From contig CAWGOT010000008.1 in the NCBI GenBank assembly GCA_963824275.1, forward strand, positions 248,001 to 312,000: a DNA stretch of 64,000 nucleotides, written 5' to 3'. The stretch is from JANXQG01 sp963824275. GTDB taxonomy: Bacteria > Planctomycetota > Planctomycetia > Pirellulales > Thermoguttaceae. Under the pieces are notes generated by a model. The model saw only the letters and a program-made list of their open reading frames with translations, was not told the origin of the DNA and searched no databases. Below are positions 51,933 to 60,542 of this stretch, one piece after another; position 1 is the stretch's first letter, and every line of letters begins with the position of its first letter. The position numbers and the translations under genes were made by a program.

Positions 51933-52682
51933 TCAGAGCAACTTGCCCGCCTTCACCGCACCGAAAGCGGCAAAGCAAGTGTTCTTGTGGAGAACCTCAA
52001 CCTGGGAAAAGCCGACTTCCCGTAGCAAGTCCAACTGAAACATCAGCGACCGGGGCGTGTCCTCTTTTTCGATGTAGGCAAAGACCTGATCGCGGTAGGC
52101 TTCATCCTTCAACTGCGTCAGGTATTCACCGTAGCGACGACGCATCGTGGCCTGGATTTCGGGAATTAAACTGTCGATCAGGTCAAAAATCCAGACCGAT
52201 CCCGCAGGTCGCAACGCCTCGTAGAACTTCTTGAATACGGATCGCCACTGCGAATCGTCCCGTAGATGGTGCAGTACCGAAGCGGCAAGGATGATGTCGT
52301 GCCGCTGGCCGCCAATGTCGATCTGCCGAATGTCGCCCTGAATCGCCTCAACGCTGCGGCTGGCAACGGACTGAATCCTGGCTACGGCCCGGTCCAGCAT
52401 CGCTTTGCTCAGGTCGATGAGGGTCACGTTCAGTTTCGGCATCCGCTCCAACAATTTGAGCGTGTAGTTGCCAGCCCCGCATCCCACATCGAGAACGCTC
52501 ATTGCGTTCGGGGTCGTAGCTGCGGCAACTTCGGCAATGAGCGACATCGCCAGAGGAGAATCGACCGTGGCTGACTGACCCGTTTCCAGATTTGAGAAGC
52601 GCTCAACTTCGTCGTCGAATCTCTGGCGGATTTCTTCCGCCGTGGACTTGTCGCCGGGCCTCGCTTGTTCGTTTCGTTCCAT
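51933..52682 (-). CDS. class I SAM-dependent methyltransferase
   Basis: 249 residues. Motif I VLDVGCGAGNYTLKLLERM, motif II VTLIDLSKAMLDRAVARI, then IQGDIRQIDIGGQRHDIIL and VLHHLRDD; a long helical C-terminus (MRRRYGEYLTQLKDEAYRD). Two methyltransferases in tandem on this strand may have different substrates. An ATG at 52682 starts it. Confidence 0.8.
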   Translation of the reverse strand: MERNEQARPGDKSTAEEIRQRFDDEVERFSNLETGQSATVDSPLAMSLIAEVAAATTPNAMSVLDVGCGAGNYTLKLLERMPKLNVTLIDLSKAMLDRAVARIQSVASRSVEAIQGDIRQIDIGGQRHDIILAASVLHHLRDDSQWRSVFKKFYEALRPAGSVWIFDLIDSLIPEIQATMRRRYGEYLTQLKDEAYRDQVFAYIEKEDTPRSLMFQLDLLREVGFSQVEVLHKNTCFAAFGAVKAGKLL

Positions 52683-53132
52683 GCCACTGCCTATGATGCT
52701 CTATCGGGTCATTATCGCACCACATCTTATTCCCGTGCCGCTGGAATTCATAGACACTGGCCTGGCGTCGATGCTGAATTGGACGGCAGGAAACGCACAC
52801 GTCTCAGGCAGACCGCCGGAGAACCGTAGTTGCGGCCAATCTCGAAAACGCCGCTGAAACAGGCAGTTGCGGCAAAAGCAAGTCTCGCTGATGGCTTCTG
52901 GCACGCCGAATGCTGATAGTTGATCGTCCAAAGCAGAACCGAGAAAGAACGTCAGGTTAGATTGATCCCCAAACCTTGCTTTGAAGAAAGGAGACACCCG
53001 TTAACGATAGCCAACGATGCTCGCTCCGGGTAGATCATTTCTTCCGGGGCGAGGCTTCCCACACAACCTGAGATCGAACACCACCCGCTTTGCTATGTGA
53101 AGCGGGCTTATTCGTGCCCAACGGCATGTTTC
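52683..53132. other. 450-base region without a supported gene
   Basis: The frames present have no recognisable protein character. A hairpin CCCGCTT (53084-53090)/AAGCGGG (53100-53106) is followed by CTTATT, and a second hairpin follows. Both are shaped for plus-strand transcripts, although no plus-strand gene lies here. Confidence 0.45.
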
Positions 53133-53171
53133 CGCCCTGACCGAGCTTTGTTCGGCCAGGGCGATTTTATT
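53133..53171 (+). terminator. hairpin terminator, plus-strand orientation
   Basis: CGCCCTG (53133-53139) and CAGGGCG (53157-53163), with CCGA/TCGG inside and one mismatch, followed by ATTTTATTT. It points to a plus-strand transcript ending here, perhaps a small RNA from 52.7-53.1 kb, since no coding gene precedes it on that strand. Confidence 0.55.
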
Positions 53172-53703
53172 TGGGACTTGGCTCAATCCCCCACTCCCCG
53201 GCGACAAATTCCGGCACGACCTCAAAACACGCTCGCCCATCGGCCCATTTCAGAATTTCAGGGGTCTTGGCGGCTTCTGTGCAGAGCAGACTTGGCTCCG
53301 GGCAGATGTTTACCCGCCCAAGATCCAAGCGGTCGGCATCCCAGCAGGTTTGAATCGTGATGTCGGCCTCGGTGTCGCCATCAGCGTGACCGGCACAGGC
53401 GTCATAGAGCAAATCGAACTCCTCGTCGGAAAGAGCGAGCCACTCGTCACGAAGGAGCAGGGCGAACTCGGCACCACGCGGGCCATGCCCTAAATCAACA
53501 CCCTCGTAGGCACGTCGGGAATCGTGGAAGATGGCGAACAACTGCACGACCTCGACGTTGGCCGCAGTTTCCTTGGCAAGCCGGAGTCCGTTTTCCAAGA
53601 CCCTCGCCCAATGACCAACTCCGTGCGTGCCGAACAAGGGCAGGGAATAGTCTTCGAGAATCCGGTGGACTAGGGGCTTGAGATTGAGCATCCGGCTATT
53701 CAT
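53167..53703 (-). CDS. HD-superfamily hydrolase
   Basis: 178 residues, start ATG 53703 (MNSRMLNLK). HGVGHWARVLENGLRLAKE and LFAIFHDSRRAYEGVDLGHGPRGA show the HD metal ligands (H...HD...). The C-terminal half includes CAGHADGDTEADITIQTCWDADRLDL. HD domains hydrolyse phosphate esters of nucleotides. The specific substrate is unknown. Overlaps the previous gene stop. Confidence 0.75.
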   Translation of the reverse strand: MNSRMLNLKPLVHRILEDYSLPLFGTHGVGHWARVLENGLRLAKETAANVEVVQLFAIFHDSRRAYEGVDLGHGPRGAEFALLLRDEWLALSDEEFDLLYDACAGHADGDTEADITIQTCWDADRLDLGRVNICPEPSLLCTEAAKTPEILKWADGRACFEVVPEFVAGEWGIEPSPK

Positions 53704-54127
53704 CGTCCGTGAAAATGTGCGTCTCGCCATCGCCATCCAGGAACTCGGCCACCACCCGTGGCCCACTGCGGACGGCCTCTGCCAACTTATCCAGGAGCGT
53801 CTGGAAAGGCATCTTGGCATATTCCTCGCCGGTCAGAACCAGAAGAGGATCAACGTACCGCTGGCCGTGTCGGGGAGTGCCTTTCCTGGTTTCATCGGTC
53901 ACGAATACGACGGCACGGTGGTACTCCGCCTGACCATCCGCATCGGTTTCCACGGGCGGCGGCAAAAAGTCCCCGTAAGGATCGCCTTTTTCGTAGCCGC
54001 AGCCGGGCGTCGGGCTGCCGATGTGCGGTGGAACAGCCTGGGCCGTCACCTGCACCCAGATTGGCGACGTGAACGGCGATGCCGGGTCTTGGATTTGAAT
54101 AGTCCACAACGTTGCGTAGATACTCAT
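53696..54127 (-). CDS. conserved hypothetical protein, 143 aa
   Basis: Start ATG 54127 (MSIYATLWTIQI); the TTG at 54133 is an alternative. WVQVTAQAVPPHIGSPTPGCGYEKGDPY and then RAVVFVTDETRKG plus a C-terminal GDGETHIFTDDE segment. I recall planctomycete relatives with the same plan. The function is unknown. Confidence 0.65.
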   Translation of the reverse strand: MSIYATLWTIQIQDPASPFTSPIWVQVTAQAVPPHIGSPTPGCGYEKGDPYGDFLPPPVETDADGQAEYHRAVVFVTDETRKGTPRHGQRYVDPLLVLTGEEYAKMPFQTLLDKLAEAVRSGPRVVAEFLDGDGETHIFTDDE

Positions 54128-54167
54128 GCTCAATCCTTAATGCTCTCCGCCGATCCCTGGCGTTCTT

Positions 54168-54520
54168 TCACTTTTTCGCTTCGGCCTTCACGTAAAGTTC
54201 GGCTGGTGCTGCATCGAAGTACCGAAACAAGGCGGGGCAGAGCCAACCTTCCATCGGCGGATCGTCGGTGGCATACCAGTTCCCGTCCATTTCCTCCCGC
54301 CGCCAAACTGCCTTCTTTTGGTAGCCGGGAAAGGTGCCGCTGAGAAAAGCAACCGAAAACCGCTTCTGGCGTTGGGAATGTCCTTCACCAAGAAGTCGAT
54401 CATCTCGGTAATGCCGCTGACGAACGGTTCCTGCTCCAATCCCACTTTCGAATCGTCGAAGACCCAGGCTTTGCAATGGTCAAGCCAGTAAGGTGCGATT
54501 ACCATGATTTGGTTTGGCAT
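54168..54520 (-). pseudogene. DUF6717-like protein with one frameshift
   Basis: Start ATG 54520 (MPNQIMVIAPYW), then VFDDSKVGLEQEPFVSGITEMIDFLV and GFRLLFSAAPFP. A missing base in a CCC run near 54334 shifts the frame. The rest, GYQKKAVWRREEMDGNWYA, then EGWLCPALFRYFDAAP, is in the next frame and ends at 54168. Corrected length is about 117 residues. The family is found in many environmental bacteria; no function is known. The homopolymer site makes a sequencing error likely. Confidence 0.7.
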
Positions 54521-54534
54521 CTCGTTTTTCCTTT

Positions 54535-55092
54535 CTACTTTTTCCCGCCGATCCCCAATTCCTCGGCGTGCGGTTTCAAGGCGTCGATCACGAATTGGAT
54601 GTGCTGGTCGAAATCCACGCCCAGCAGTTCGACGCTGCTCTTGATGATCTCCCGATCCACCTTGGCGGCAAATGCCTTGTCCTTGAGCTTCTTCTTCACG
54701 CTCTTGGGTTCCAGAGTGGCGATGCCTTCGGGCCGAACCAGGCAGCAGGCGATGATGAAGCCCGTCAGTTCGTCGCAGGCCAGCAAGCACTTGTCCATCA
54801 TCGTCTTCGGCGGCAGGCCCCAGGCGGTCTGGTGGAAGGATACGGCATAGGCGATTTCCTCTTCGCCCTGCTCCCGCAGCCAATCCACGATTCGCTTGGG
54901 ATGCTCTTCGGGCCACTGGTCGTAGTCGGCATCGTGGAGCAGGCCGGTAATGGCCCAGACCTCCGGGTCGCCGCCGTACTTGGATGCCGCTGCCCGCATC
55001 ACGATTTCGACGGAGCGAGCGTGGCCCAGGAGCGATGGGTTGGTCGTCCAGGCATGGAGTTGGTCGAGGGCTTGTTGGTGCGTAAGGGTCAT
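54535..55092 (-). CDS. HD-domain phosphohydrolase
   Basis: 185 residues. LGHARSVEIVMRAAASKYGGD and WAITGLLHDADYDQWPEEHP carry the H...HD motif; another Asp is at CDELTGFIIAC. This is the small HDIG-like fold common in bacteria, acting on phosphate monoesters. It starts at ATG 55092, 14 bases after the NUDIX gene. Confidence 0.8.
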   Translation of the reverse strand: MTLTHQQALDQLHAWTTNPSLLGHARSVEIVMRAAASKYGGDPEVWAITGLLHDADYDQWPEEHPKRIVDWLREQGEEEIAYAVSFHQTAWGLPPKTMMDKCLLACDELTGFIIACCLVRPEGIATLEPKSVKKKLKDKAFAAKVDREIIKSSVELLGVDFDQHIQFVIDALKPHAEELGIGGKK

Positions 55093-55105
55093 GGCAACTT
55101 CCCGG

Positions 55106-55570
55106 TTACTTCCTGTTCAAGATTGTAGCAAGTTCCTCGATCAACGCCTCCTGCCCCACCTTGATCTTTGTTTTCGCCGTGGCCAAATCGAAGAACTCGG
55201 CTCGGTCGATTTCAGGAAACTCCATCTGTCGCCCGGATTTCGGCGGCCACTCCATCGTGAAGGTGTTGCTTTTGATGGCAGCCATGTCGCAATCGCCCTC
55301 AAAAGCCCAGGCATGAACGACCTTGCCGCCTTTCTGCTTGATTGAATTGAGCGGGACAAATGGGCCGGTGGGTTTAATACCCGTCTCTTCCTCGAATTCC
55401 CGTTGGGCCGTGACGAGCAGGTCTTCGTCGGCATCCGGTTCGCCCTTGGGAATGGACCACGCCCCGTCGTCCTTGTTTTGGAAGAAAGGGCCACCAGGAT
55501 GGGCGAGCAAGACCTGGATACCGTCGTCCCTGGTTCGGTACATCAGCAGACCGGCACTGAGTCGGGGCAT
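55106..55570 (-). CDS. NUDIX hydrolase
   Basis: 154 residues. NUDIX box at about 42-64: GEPDADEDLLVTAQREFEEETGI, fitting GX5EX7REUXEEXGU, with the upstream WSIPKGE. The family cleaves nucleoside diphosphates linked to another moiety. Metal ligands are the Glu pair in REFEEE. The substrate cannot be told from sequence. Located just upstream of the HD gene, which suggests a nucleotide-pool function. Confidence 0.85.
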   Translation of the reverse strand: MPRLSAGLLMYRTRDDGIQVLLAHPGGPFFQNKDDGAWSIPKGEPDADEDLLVTAQREFEEETGIKPTGPFVPLNSIKQKGGKVVHAWAFEGDCDMAAIKSNTFTMEWPPKSGRQMEFPEIDRAEFFDLATAKTKIKVGQEALIEELATILNRK

Positions 55571-55599
55571 GGCGGATACTCACCTTCCCACCTACGCGA

Positions 55600-55998
55600 T
55601 TACTTCTTGACCAGCAGGATTACGAGCAATGGGACCGCAAGAGCCACCAATAAGGCACAGGCCACGATGACGGCAACGATGGCTCCTGACGAAGTTCCGT
55701 ATTGAGTGCGGTAGGGATCAAAACCCAGTCCCGCATCGCCTGCCCGTGCGGAGGTGGGACGCTTGAATCGCAGACGTTGGTTGTCGAACTTCTCCACAAG
55801 GGTCCAACCTGCCCTGGCCTCCTCAGCACAGACCTGTTGAAGCACTTCCGGGTTCTTGAAACCGGCCAGATTGGAACGAACGATCTTGAACTCCCAATCC
55901 CCTTGCAAGTCGGCATCGGTGTATTTCGTCATTTCTTCTTCCTCCTGTCGCTGCCTTTCAGCCTCAGCAGCAGCGGCAGCCGCAGCCCCAGCACTCAT
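55600..55998 (-). CDS. membrane protein with Ala-rich N-terminus, 132 aa
   Basis: Start ATG 55998 (MSAGAAAAAAAEAERQRQ). A helical Ala/Glu/Gln region is followed by a soluble domain, WEFKIVRSNLAGFKNPEVLQ and GWTLVEKFDNQRLRFKRP, and one hydrophobic C-terminal anchor (AIVAVIVACALLVALAVPLLVILL). Unknown function. Confidence 0.6.
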   Translation of the reverse strand: MSAGAAAAAAAEAERQRQEEEEMTKYTDADLQGDWEFKIVRSNLAGFKNPEVLQQVCAEEARAGWTLVEKFDNQRLRFKRPTSARAGDAGLGFDPYRTQYGTSSGAIVAVIVACALLVALAVPLLVILLVKK

Positions 55999-56010
55999 GG
56001 ACAACTCCCC

Positions 56011-56541
56011 CTACACGATCTTCTTGATGTCGATGGCTGCTGCGAGAGCCTGTTTCGCCACGTCTACGCTCCCCACGGCCTTGAGGAAGGAAAATGCCGC
56101 CTTGATTTCTGGAATGCCGACGACGCCTTGAGAGGCGACATTCTCGACGACCGCCTTCACCGCACGCCGCCGCCTCTTGCTCTTCGCCTTGATCGTGCGG
56201 ACGTAGCCGACCGTGATCGTGATGCCCTGCTCTGCCAGGGCATCGACCACTTCCTGGGCCTTGGCCTTCTTGTTGGCCTTCAGATAATCGCGGACGGCAT
56301 GGGTCTTGTTCACGCCGTTTGTCTTGGCTTCGCTTGCCGGGTTTGCCGCAGCTTTCCGGGCCGCTTTCTTGGCTGCCTGGGCCTTGTTGTGCTTCGACTT
56401 GACGGTGGTGACGAGGTTGGCAGTGACCGTGATGCCGTGTGTTGCCAGGGCATCAATGACGTCCTGGGTTTTGGCCTTGGGGTTCAACTTGAAGTAGTCT
56501 CGGATCGCTTCGGATCTATTCACTTCGGGTTTCTCGGCCAT
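56011..56541 (-). CDS. two-repeat basic DNA-binding-like protein, 176 aa
   Basis: Two copies of a ~45-residue unit: EAIRDYFKLNPKAKTQDVIDALATHGITV and HAVRDYLKANKKAKAQEVVDALAEQGITI. A Lys/Arg/Ala-rich linker separates them (KAQAAKKAARKAAAN), and a further basic tract (KAKSKRRRRAVKA) follows. It looks like a histone-like or winged-helix protein that binds DNA through repeated small domains. Not named confidently. Confidence 0.6.
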   Translation of the reverse strand: MAEKPEVNRSEAIRDYFKLNPKAKTQDVIDALATHGITVTANLVTTVKSKHNKAQAAKKAARKAAANPASEAKTNGVNKTHAVRDYLKANKKAKAQEVVDALAEQGITITVGYVRTIKAKSKRRRRAVKAVVENVASQGVVGIPEIKAAFSFLKAVGSVDVAKQALAAAIDIKKIV

Positions 56542-56645
56542 GACTCTGGCTCCTTTGGGGGTGGACTTGGAAAACATAAGTTTCGCAAGCGTATGGGGAG
56601 TTGTCAAGCGTATGGGGACGGGTTGGGCGGCAACTCCGAGATCGG

Positions 56646-57161
56646 TTACTTCTCCGTCACCCGCTTCCAATCGTATTTCGTCTTGCCGTCCTTGTCGAGC
56701 AACAACAAACGGTCCTCGGTCAATTCCAAGATCGGTTCGTCCACATGGTCGCCCATCGTGCTGAGAATCATCGTGACCTGGGTTTCCGGTTCGCCGCTGA
56801 TGGTCTGTTTCTTCAGATGCCCGCCTTCGACTGACCATTTCATGTTGAACTTCAACCGGGGAGCCGATAATGCCGCCCGCCAGCCGCTCAGTTCCACGAC
56901 CATCGTGCCGGTGCCGTCTTCGTTGAGCGTCATCGTCCGCTTTCCCTGGTACTCGTCTGCCCAAGTGCCGAGGACCAGACGGCGAGAACGGGCATCGGGA
57001 TCGTCGGGCTGAGATTGGGCCATCTGCTGGGCGAACTTTTCGGATGCCGATTTCTTCCAGAGGACAAGACCGGCCACGCAGCCGATTAAGATGACCACGG
57101 CCACAATCCTGAATCGCCAGCGACGACGAGAGGGCTTATTGGAAGCGGTTGATTCTGTCAT
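56646..57161 (-). CDS. membrane-anchored beta-rich hypothetical protein, 171 aa
   Basis: A basic N-terminus (NKPSRRRWRFR) then a membrane segment IVAVVILIGCVAGLVLW. The periplasmic part has LGTWADEYQGKRTMTLNEDGTGTMVVEL and LKFNMKWSVEGGHLKKQTIS, a lipocalin-like or similar beta domain. Unknown role. Starts at ATG 57161. Confidence 0.6.
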   Translation of the reverse strand: MTESTASNKPSRRRWRFRIVAVVILIGCVAGLVLWKKSASEKFAQQMAQSQPDDPDARSRRLVLGTWADEYQGKRTMTLNEDGTGTMVVELSGWRAALSAPRLKFNMKWSVEGGHLKKQTISGEPETQVTMILSTMGDHVDEPILELTEDRLLLLDKDGKTKYDWKRVTEK

Positions 57162-57263
57162 GGCGATCTGGTCACGATTCCACGCCGGACGAGTCGATAA
57201 TTCCTTGCATCATTCTACCCAGGTTCCTTGCACCTTTTCAAGAACCTGCGGTACAATGACTCC

Positions 57264-57509
57264 ATGAAGGTCATCTCCCTCCAATCCGGCAGTAACGGCA
57301 ACTGCATCTACGTCGAGGCGAATGGCGTGAAACTGCTCTTCGATGCCGGAATCGCCGGCAGCCAAGTCGAAGAGCGGCTTGCCATTCATGACCGGAGTGC
57401 AGAGGCCGTCGATGCTGTGCTAAGCCGGGGCGGAACGTCGAGAAACGGTTCCTTGCACGTCCGAGTCGCGGCAAATTATAGAAGGAGATTTGAAGAATGC
57501 CTAAAGTGA
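57264..57509 (+). pseudogene. 5' fragment of a metallo-beta-lactamase-fold hydrolase
   Basis: It begins SLQSGSNGNCIYVEANGVKLLFDAGIAGSQ, then AVDAVLSRGG, which is the N-terminus of YycJ/WalJ-like MBL hydrolases. The conserved metal-binding 'HxHxDH' motif that should follow is absent: the match ends near 57420 and the frame continues as unrelated sequence to 57509. So the gene is truncated, probably by recombination, and cannot be active. Confidence 0.65.
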
Positions 57510-57988
57510 AACATCTGCCATTCGAAGCTCTGCGTCCAGTAATACAGGGAATTCATCGCACGAGAACGGACGGATTCACTAAGGAAATCCTCAAGGTCTA
57601 CTATGACAGAGATACTCTTTGGCCAGAGGCTGCCAGTCTCCATCATAGCAACAACGGTGCTCCGATTGAGTATTTTGACGACGACGAGGGGTTTAAGAGA
57701 ATACGACACTCGCCAGATCCCAACATCCGCCGATTGTACAAACAGGACGAACTTACTGAGGACGCACAGGTGTTACGGCAGAAGAAGGAGGGAGGGGAAG
57801 GCACTATCAAGAGGTTGACGGACAAGAGCTTCGGGTTCATCAAGACAGAAAAGGGAAAGGATCTTTTCTTCCACTCATCGAGCCTCCAAGGCATCAGTTT
57901 CGAGGAACTGCGTGAAGGCCAGAAGGTGACCTACAAAGAAGGCTATGGTCAAAAAGGCCCGTGTGCCGAGAACGTCAAGCCGCTGTAG
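57497..57988 (+). CDS. cold-shock-domain protein with unknown N-terminus
   Basis: 163 residues. The C-terminal ~65 residues form a cold-shock domain: EGTIKRLTDKSFGFIKTEKG, DLFFHSSSLQGISFEELREGQKVTY. The N-terminal ~95 residues are helical and acidic, with no known domain. CSDs bind single-stranded RNA or DNA. The N-terminal fusion is uncommon. An AAGGAG site precedes ATG 57497. Confidence 0.75.
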   Translation: MPKVKHLPFEALRPVIQGIHRTRTDGFTKEILKVYYDRDTLWPEAASLHHSNNGAPIEYFDDDEGFKRIRHSPDPNIRRLYKQDELTEDAQVLRQKKEGGEGTIKRLTDKSFGFIKTEKGKDLFFHSSSLQGISFEELREGQKVTYKEGYGQKGPCAENVKPL

Positions 57989-58099
57989 GGGTTGACGGTC
58001 GCCTTCAAGGCGGGACGGACGATGGTGGAGCGGGTGGCGGAATGTCGCGGTCGGGTCGATGCGGAGGCGGTTGCCGGCAAAGGAGATAAGTAAGTTCCG

Positions 58100-58555
58100 A
58101 TGAGCGAGTGCAGCAATGTCTGGATCAAGCTGAGTTGCGGCCGACGCATCCATCTCGAAGAACTCTGCCAATATCGGACCTATCGCGGGCTGCTGGAAGG
58201 CTTGCCCACGAAGTGGCTCAACAGGGAGATCATCGGTCGAGCCAAAGAAAATGTAGCGAAGAAGCTGTGGTCTCCGGGGACGCCGTTCTTGATCCAACCG
58301 GTAGAAACTCCGATGGATGTACCGAAGGAGAGGTGGTTCAGGCACGAAGAAGATTGGCAACCGGTACAGATCCCCGAAATTGTCTGCATTGCCGAGTTCA
58401 CGTCCTATGATCCTGCAAGGGATGGCGACGAAGATTATTCGTATCTAAACCTCGTGTGGTTCCAGAATGAGTTCGCGTTGCCCATCGACCCGGGCGTCGA
58501 AGAGCAGATTCGTGGCATCGACTGGAATGGCGTGGCAAGTGATGCGAGCTTCTGA
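58100..58555 (+). CDS. hypothetical protein, 151 aa
   Basis: Start ATG 58100 (MSECSNVWIKLSCG). A soluble protein with RIHLEELCQYRTYRGLLEG, then GTPFLIQPVETPMDV and ending with an acidic segment. Unknown; the body looks like a small beta-rich effector or enzyme-like domain. Confidence 0.55.
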   Translation: MSECSNVWIKLSCGRRIHLEELCQYRTYRGLLEGLPTKWLNREIIGRAKENVAKKLWSPGTPFLIQPVETPMDVPKERWFRHEEDWQPVQIPEIVCIAEFTSYDPARDGDEDYSYLNLVWFQNEFALPIDPGVEEQIRGIDWNGVASDASF

Positions 58556-58666
58556 AGCCGCATGTACGGACGTGGGAGCGTCCCGAAACTTAATCTCAAG
58601 GATTAAGTCGTATGGCCGGGCCGAAAGTCCCGCAAACGTGAACGCCCTTGAAGGAGGCAGAACCGC

Positions 58667-59086
58667 GTGAATTGCTTCAACCATCCCACCGAACCCGCTG
58701 TCGGCCTTTGTAAATCTTGCTGCAAAGCCCTATGCCGCGGGTGCATTGCTGAGCTTGAGAACGGTTTAGCATGTAAGGGCACAAATTGCGAAGAGCGGGT
58801 CGAGTTGATCAACAGGATGATTGACAACAACAAGAGAATTATGTCCGTTGCAAATACCCAGAACCGCTTCGCAGTGACTATGGCGTTCGGAATGGGAGCC
58901 GCGTTCTGTGCGTTCGGAGTCGTGTTTTGGATCGCGGTGAACGAGTATGTTGGCATGTTCACCGGTTTTATGGGCGTGGTCATGCTGGTGGCCGGCTTCA
59001 GGAGGCTACGGGCAGGTGCTAACTTCCCGCAGATAGACAGTGCGGCTCGCGACGGCAAGGAAGTGTATGTTAAGGAGCCCTGGTGA
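58667..59086 (+). CDS. B-box-like zinc protein with two membrane helices
   Basis: 139 residues. MNCFNHPTEPAVGLCKSCCKALC with GLACKGTNCEERV gives a B-box-type zinc finger at about 1-45. Two hydrophobic segments at about 70-90 and 93-115 follow. B-box plus membrane helices are common in planctomycetes and related bacteria. A coupling with the gene at 58100 is possible. Confidence 0.7.
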   Translation: MNCFNHPTEPAVGLCKSCCKALCRGCIAELENGLACKGTNCEERVELINRMIDNNKRIMSVANTQNRFAVTMAFGMGAAFCAFGVVFWIAVNEYVGMFTGFMGVVMLVAGFRRLRAGANFPQIDSAARDGKEVYVKEPW

Positions 59087-60378
59087 TTGATAAGCTGAGA
59101 AACGCCCAAGGCAAGTCCAACGACACGACAGGCGAATCCGGCACAGCCTCGGCGGCCATCTGAGCAGCTTGAACTTCCATCTTGAGATCAAAATCTGTCG
59201 GTCGAGCATCTTCGCCCGACCATCATCTTGATTCTGGGCAGCCCGCTTCAAAGCTGGTGGAACTGCCGCTGACGCCAGATACAGCCCCACCTGCCCGCTT
59301 TTCGAGCATATCCGCTACACCTGTCGCTGACTGGGGACTCTGGCGTTGCCTTGTGGATTCTTCCGTCGATTCTGCGGGTAATAATTGTGAATGCAATCCA
59401 AACCCAGAAACGGAGATATCCTTATTCTTGATAATTAACTGGGGGTCCGTATCCCGGACTATCGACAGCCGGCCAGCCGATCCTACTCGACTGCTGCCCA
59501 ATATCTAAGAAAAGTAAGCCTGCTAAACCTGTGGGCAGACGGATAGATCGGCAAAGAAGGCGAGCGGGTTGTGGCCGGCGACGGTGGCCGGCAAGGTCTG
59601 CGGCGTCGCAGGGATCTCTTGCGGGCAGCTGCGATCGCGTGGCCGAGGAAGGGGCTGGGCGAGCGGCCAAGAGAAAGGCCGCGACGGTAAGCATTTTAGC
59701 CTTCAGGGCTGCGGGGGCCCCGCACGTCGCGGCCGAGGGTCGCGGAGAACGGCCAGGCTGCCGAGATGGCCATCTTTATCCCTCAACGGCCTCCAGCGCC
59801 GTGCAATGCCCGCACCTGCAATCCTCCTCGTGCTCGATCGTCTCCAAGTTCACGGCCATCACCAGCTCGTCCAGCGCGATTGCCCGCTTGGTCTTGCCGT
59901 CCAGGTCAAACAATGCGAGAACGCGGTGAAAATCAAACTTACTTTGAATCGGCCCGCGAAACATTAAGGCCTCACGCCCGGCCTGGGCCGCCTTCATGTG
60001 CATCCTCGACGGCGTGCAAGTTCCTTACCAGTAATGGTTTGCGACACGGATTGAATCTTACGCGGGAGATTACATCGCTGCCATACCAAGGATATTGTTA
60101 TGCCCCTGCCCGCCAGTGTCAACCCACGAAGCGATGTGACATGTGACTGACGTGCCGCAGGACTCGACCGTCGCTGATCGACATGCCGTGCTGGCTGTGC
60201 ACCTCACTGTATTACTCGTAGGATTTCCCCACCTCAGCATGCAATTGCTTGTTTCCAAGAGGCAGTCAGCGCTATGGCGATCTGGGAATGTCTTGTCGGG
60301 AAAATTCAGCCGCCGGAAAACGAACCGTATGCAATCCATTTGCCGGTCGCAGTCAATCAAAAGTTCTGAATACTATTC
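59087..60378. other. 1.3-kb gene-poor region before the LEPR-XLL gene
   Basis: I find no convincing gene except the minus-strand candidate at 59776-59964. Other frames are Ser/Arg/Pro-rich without family character. The region could be regulatory or degraded. Confidence 0.5.
59776..59964 (-). CDS. possible small protein, 62 aa
   Basis: Start at ATG 59964 (MFRGPIQSKFDFHRVLALFD). It reads as a soluble peptide with IALDELVMAVNLETIEHEEDCRCGHC and four possible metal ligands at the C-terminus. No family; it might be a remnant. Confidence 0.35.
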   Translation of the reverse strand: MFRGPIQSKFDFHRVLALFDLDGKTKRAIALDELVMAVNLETIEHEEDCRCGHCTALEAVEG

Positions 60379-60458
60379 GCCGAGACAGACGCTCGGCGTA
60401 TAATAATGCCAAACAGAGTTGGCATTATTTCGGCAGATCCGAACTCGAGTCAGTTCGG
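60379..60458. repeat. three consecutive perfect hairpins
   Basis: Hairpin 1: GCCGAG/CTCGGC (60379-60397), 7-base loop. Hairpin 2: AATAATGCCAA/TTGGCATTATT (60402-60429), loop ACAGAG. Hairpin 3: CCGAACT/AGTTCGG (60439-60458), loop CGAGTC. They lie within 80 bases, 85 bases before the start of the surface protein gene. They may form a structured leader or a recombination site. Confidence 0.65.
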
Positions 60459-60542
60459 CGTTCGGGCTGCCGATCGATTTTTGACACTTGCGGTCGCTCG
60501 TTCGACATTTCCTTGCAAGCCTCGCCGGCAGTTGCGCACAAC

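Noticed and set aside
52701..52997. 98-codon minus-strand frame in the gap after the methyltransferase gene
   Set aside because: It lacks a recognisable family, has poor ribosome spacing and an unbalanced Phe/Arg/Pro composition.
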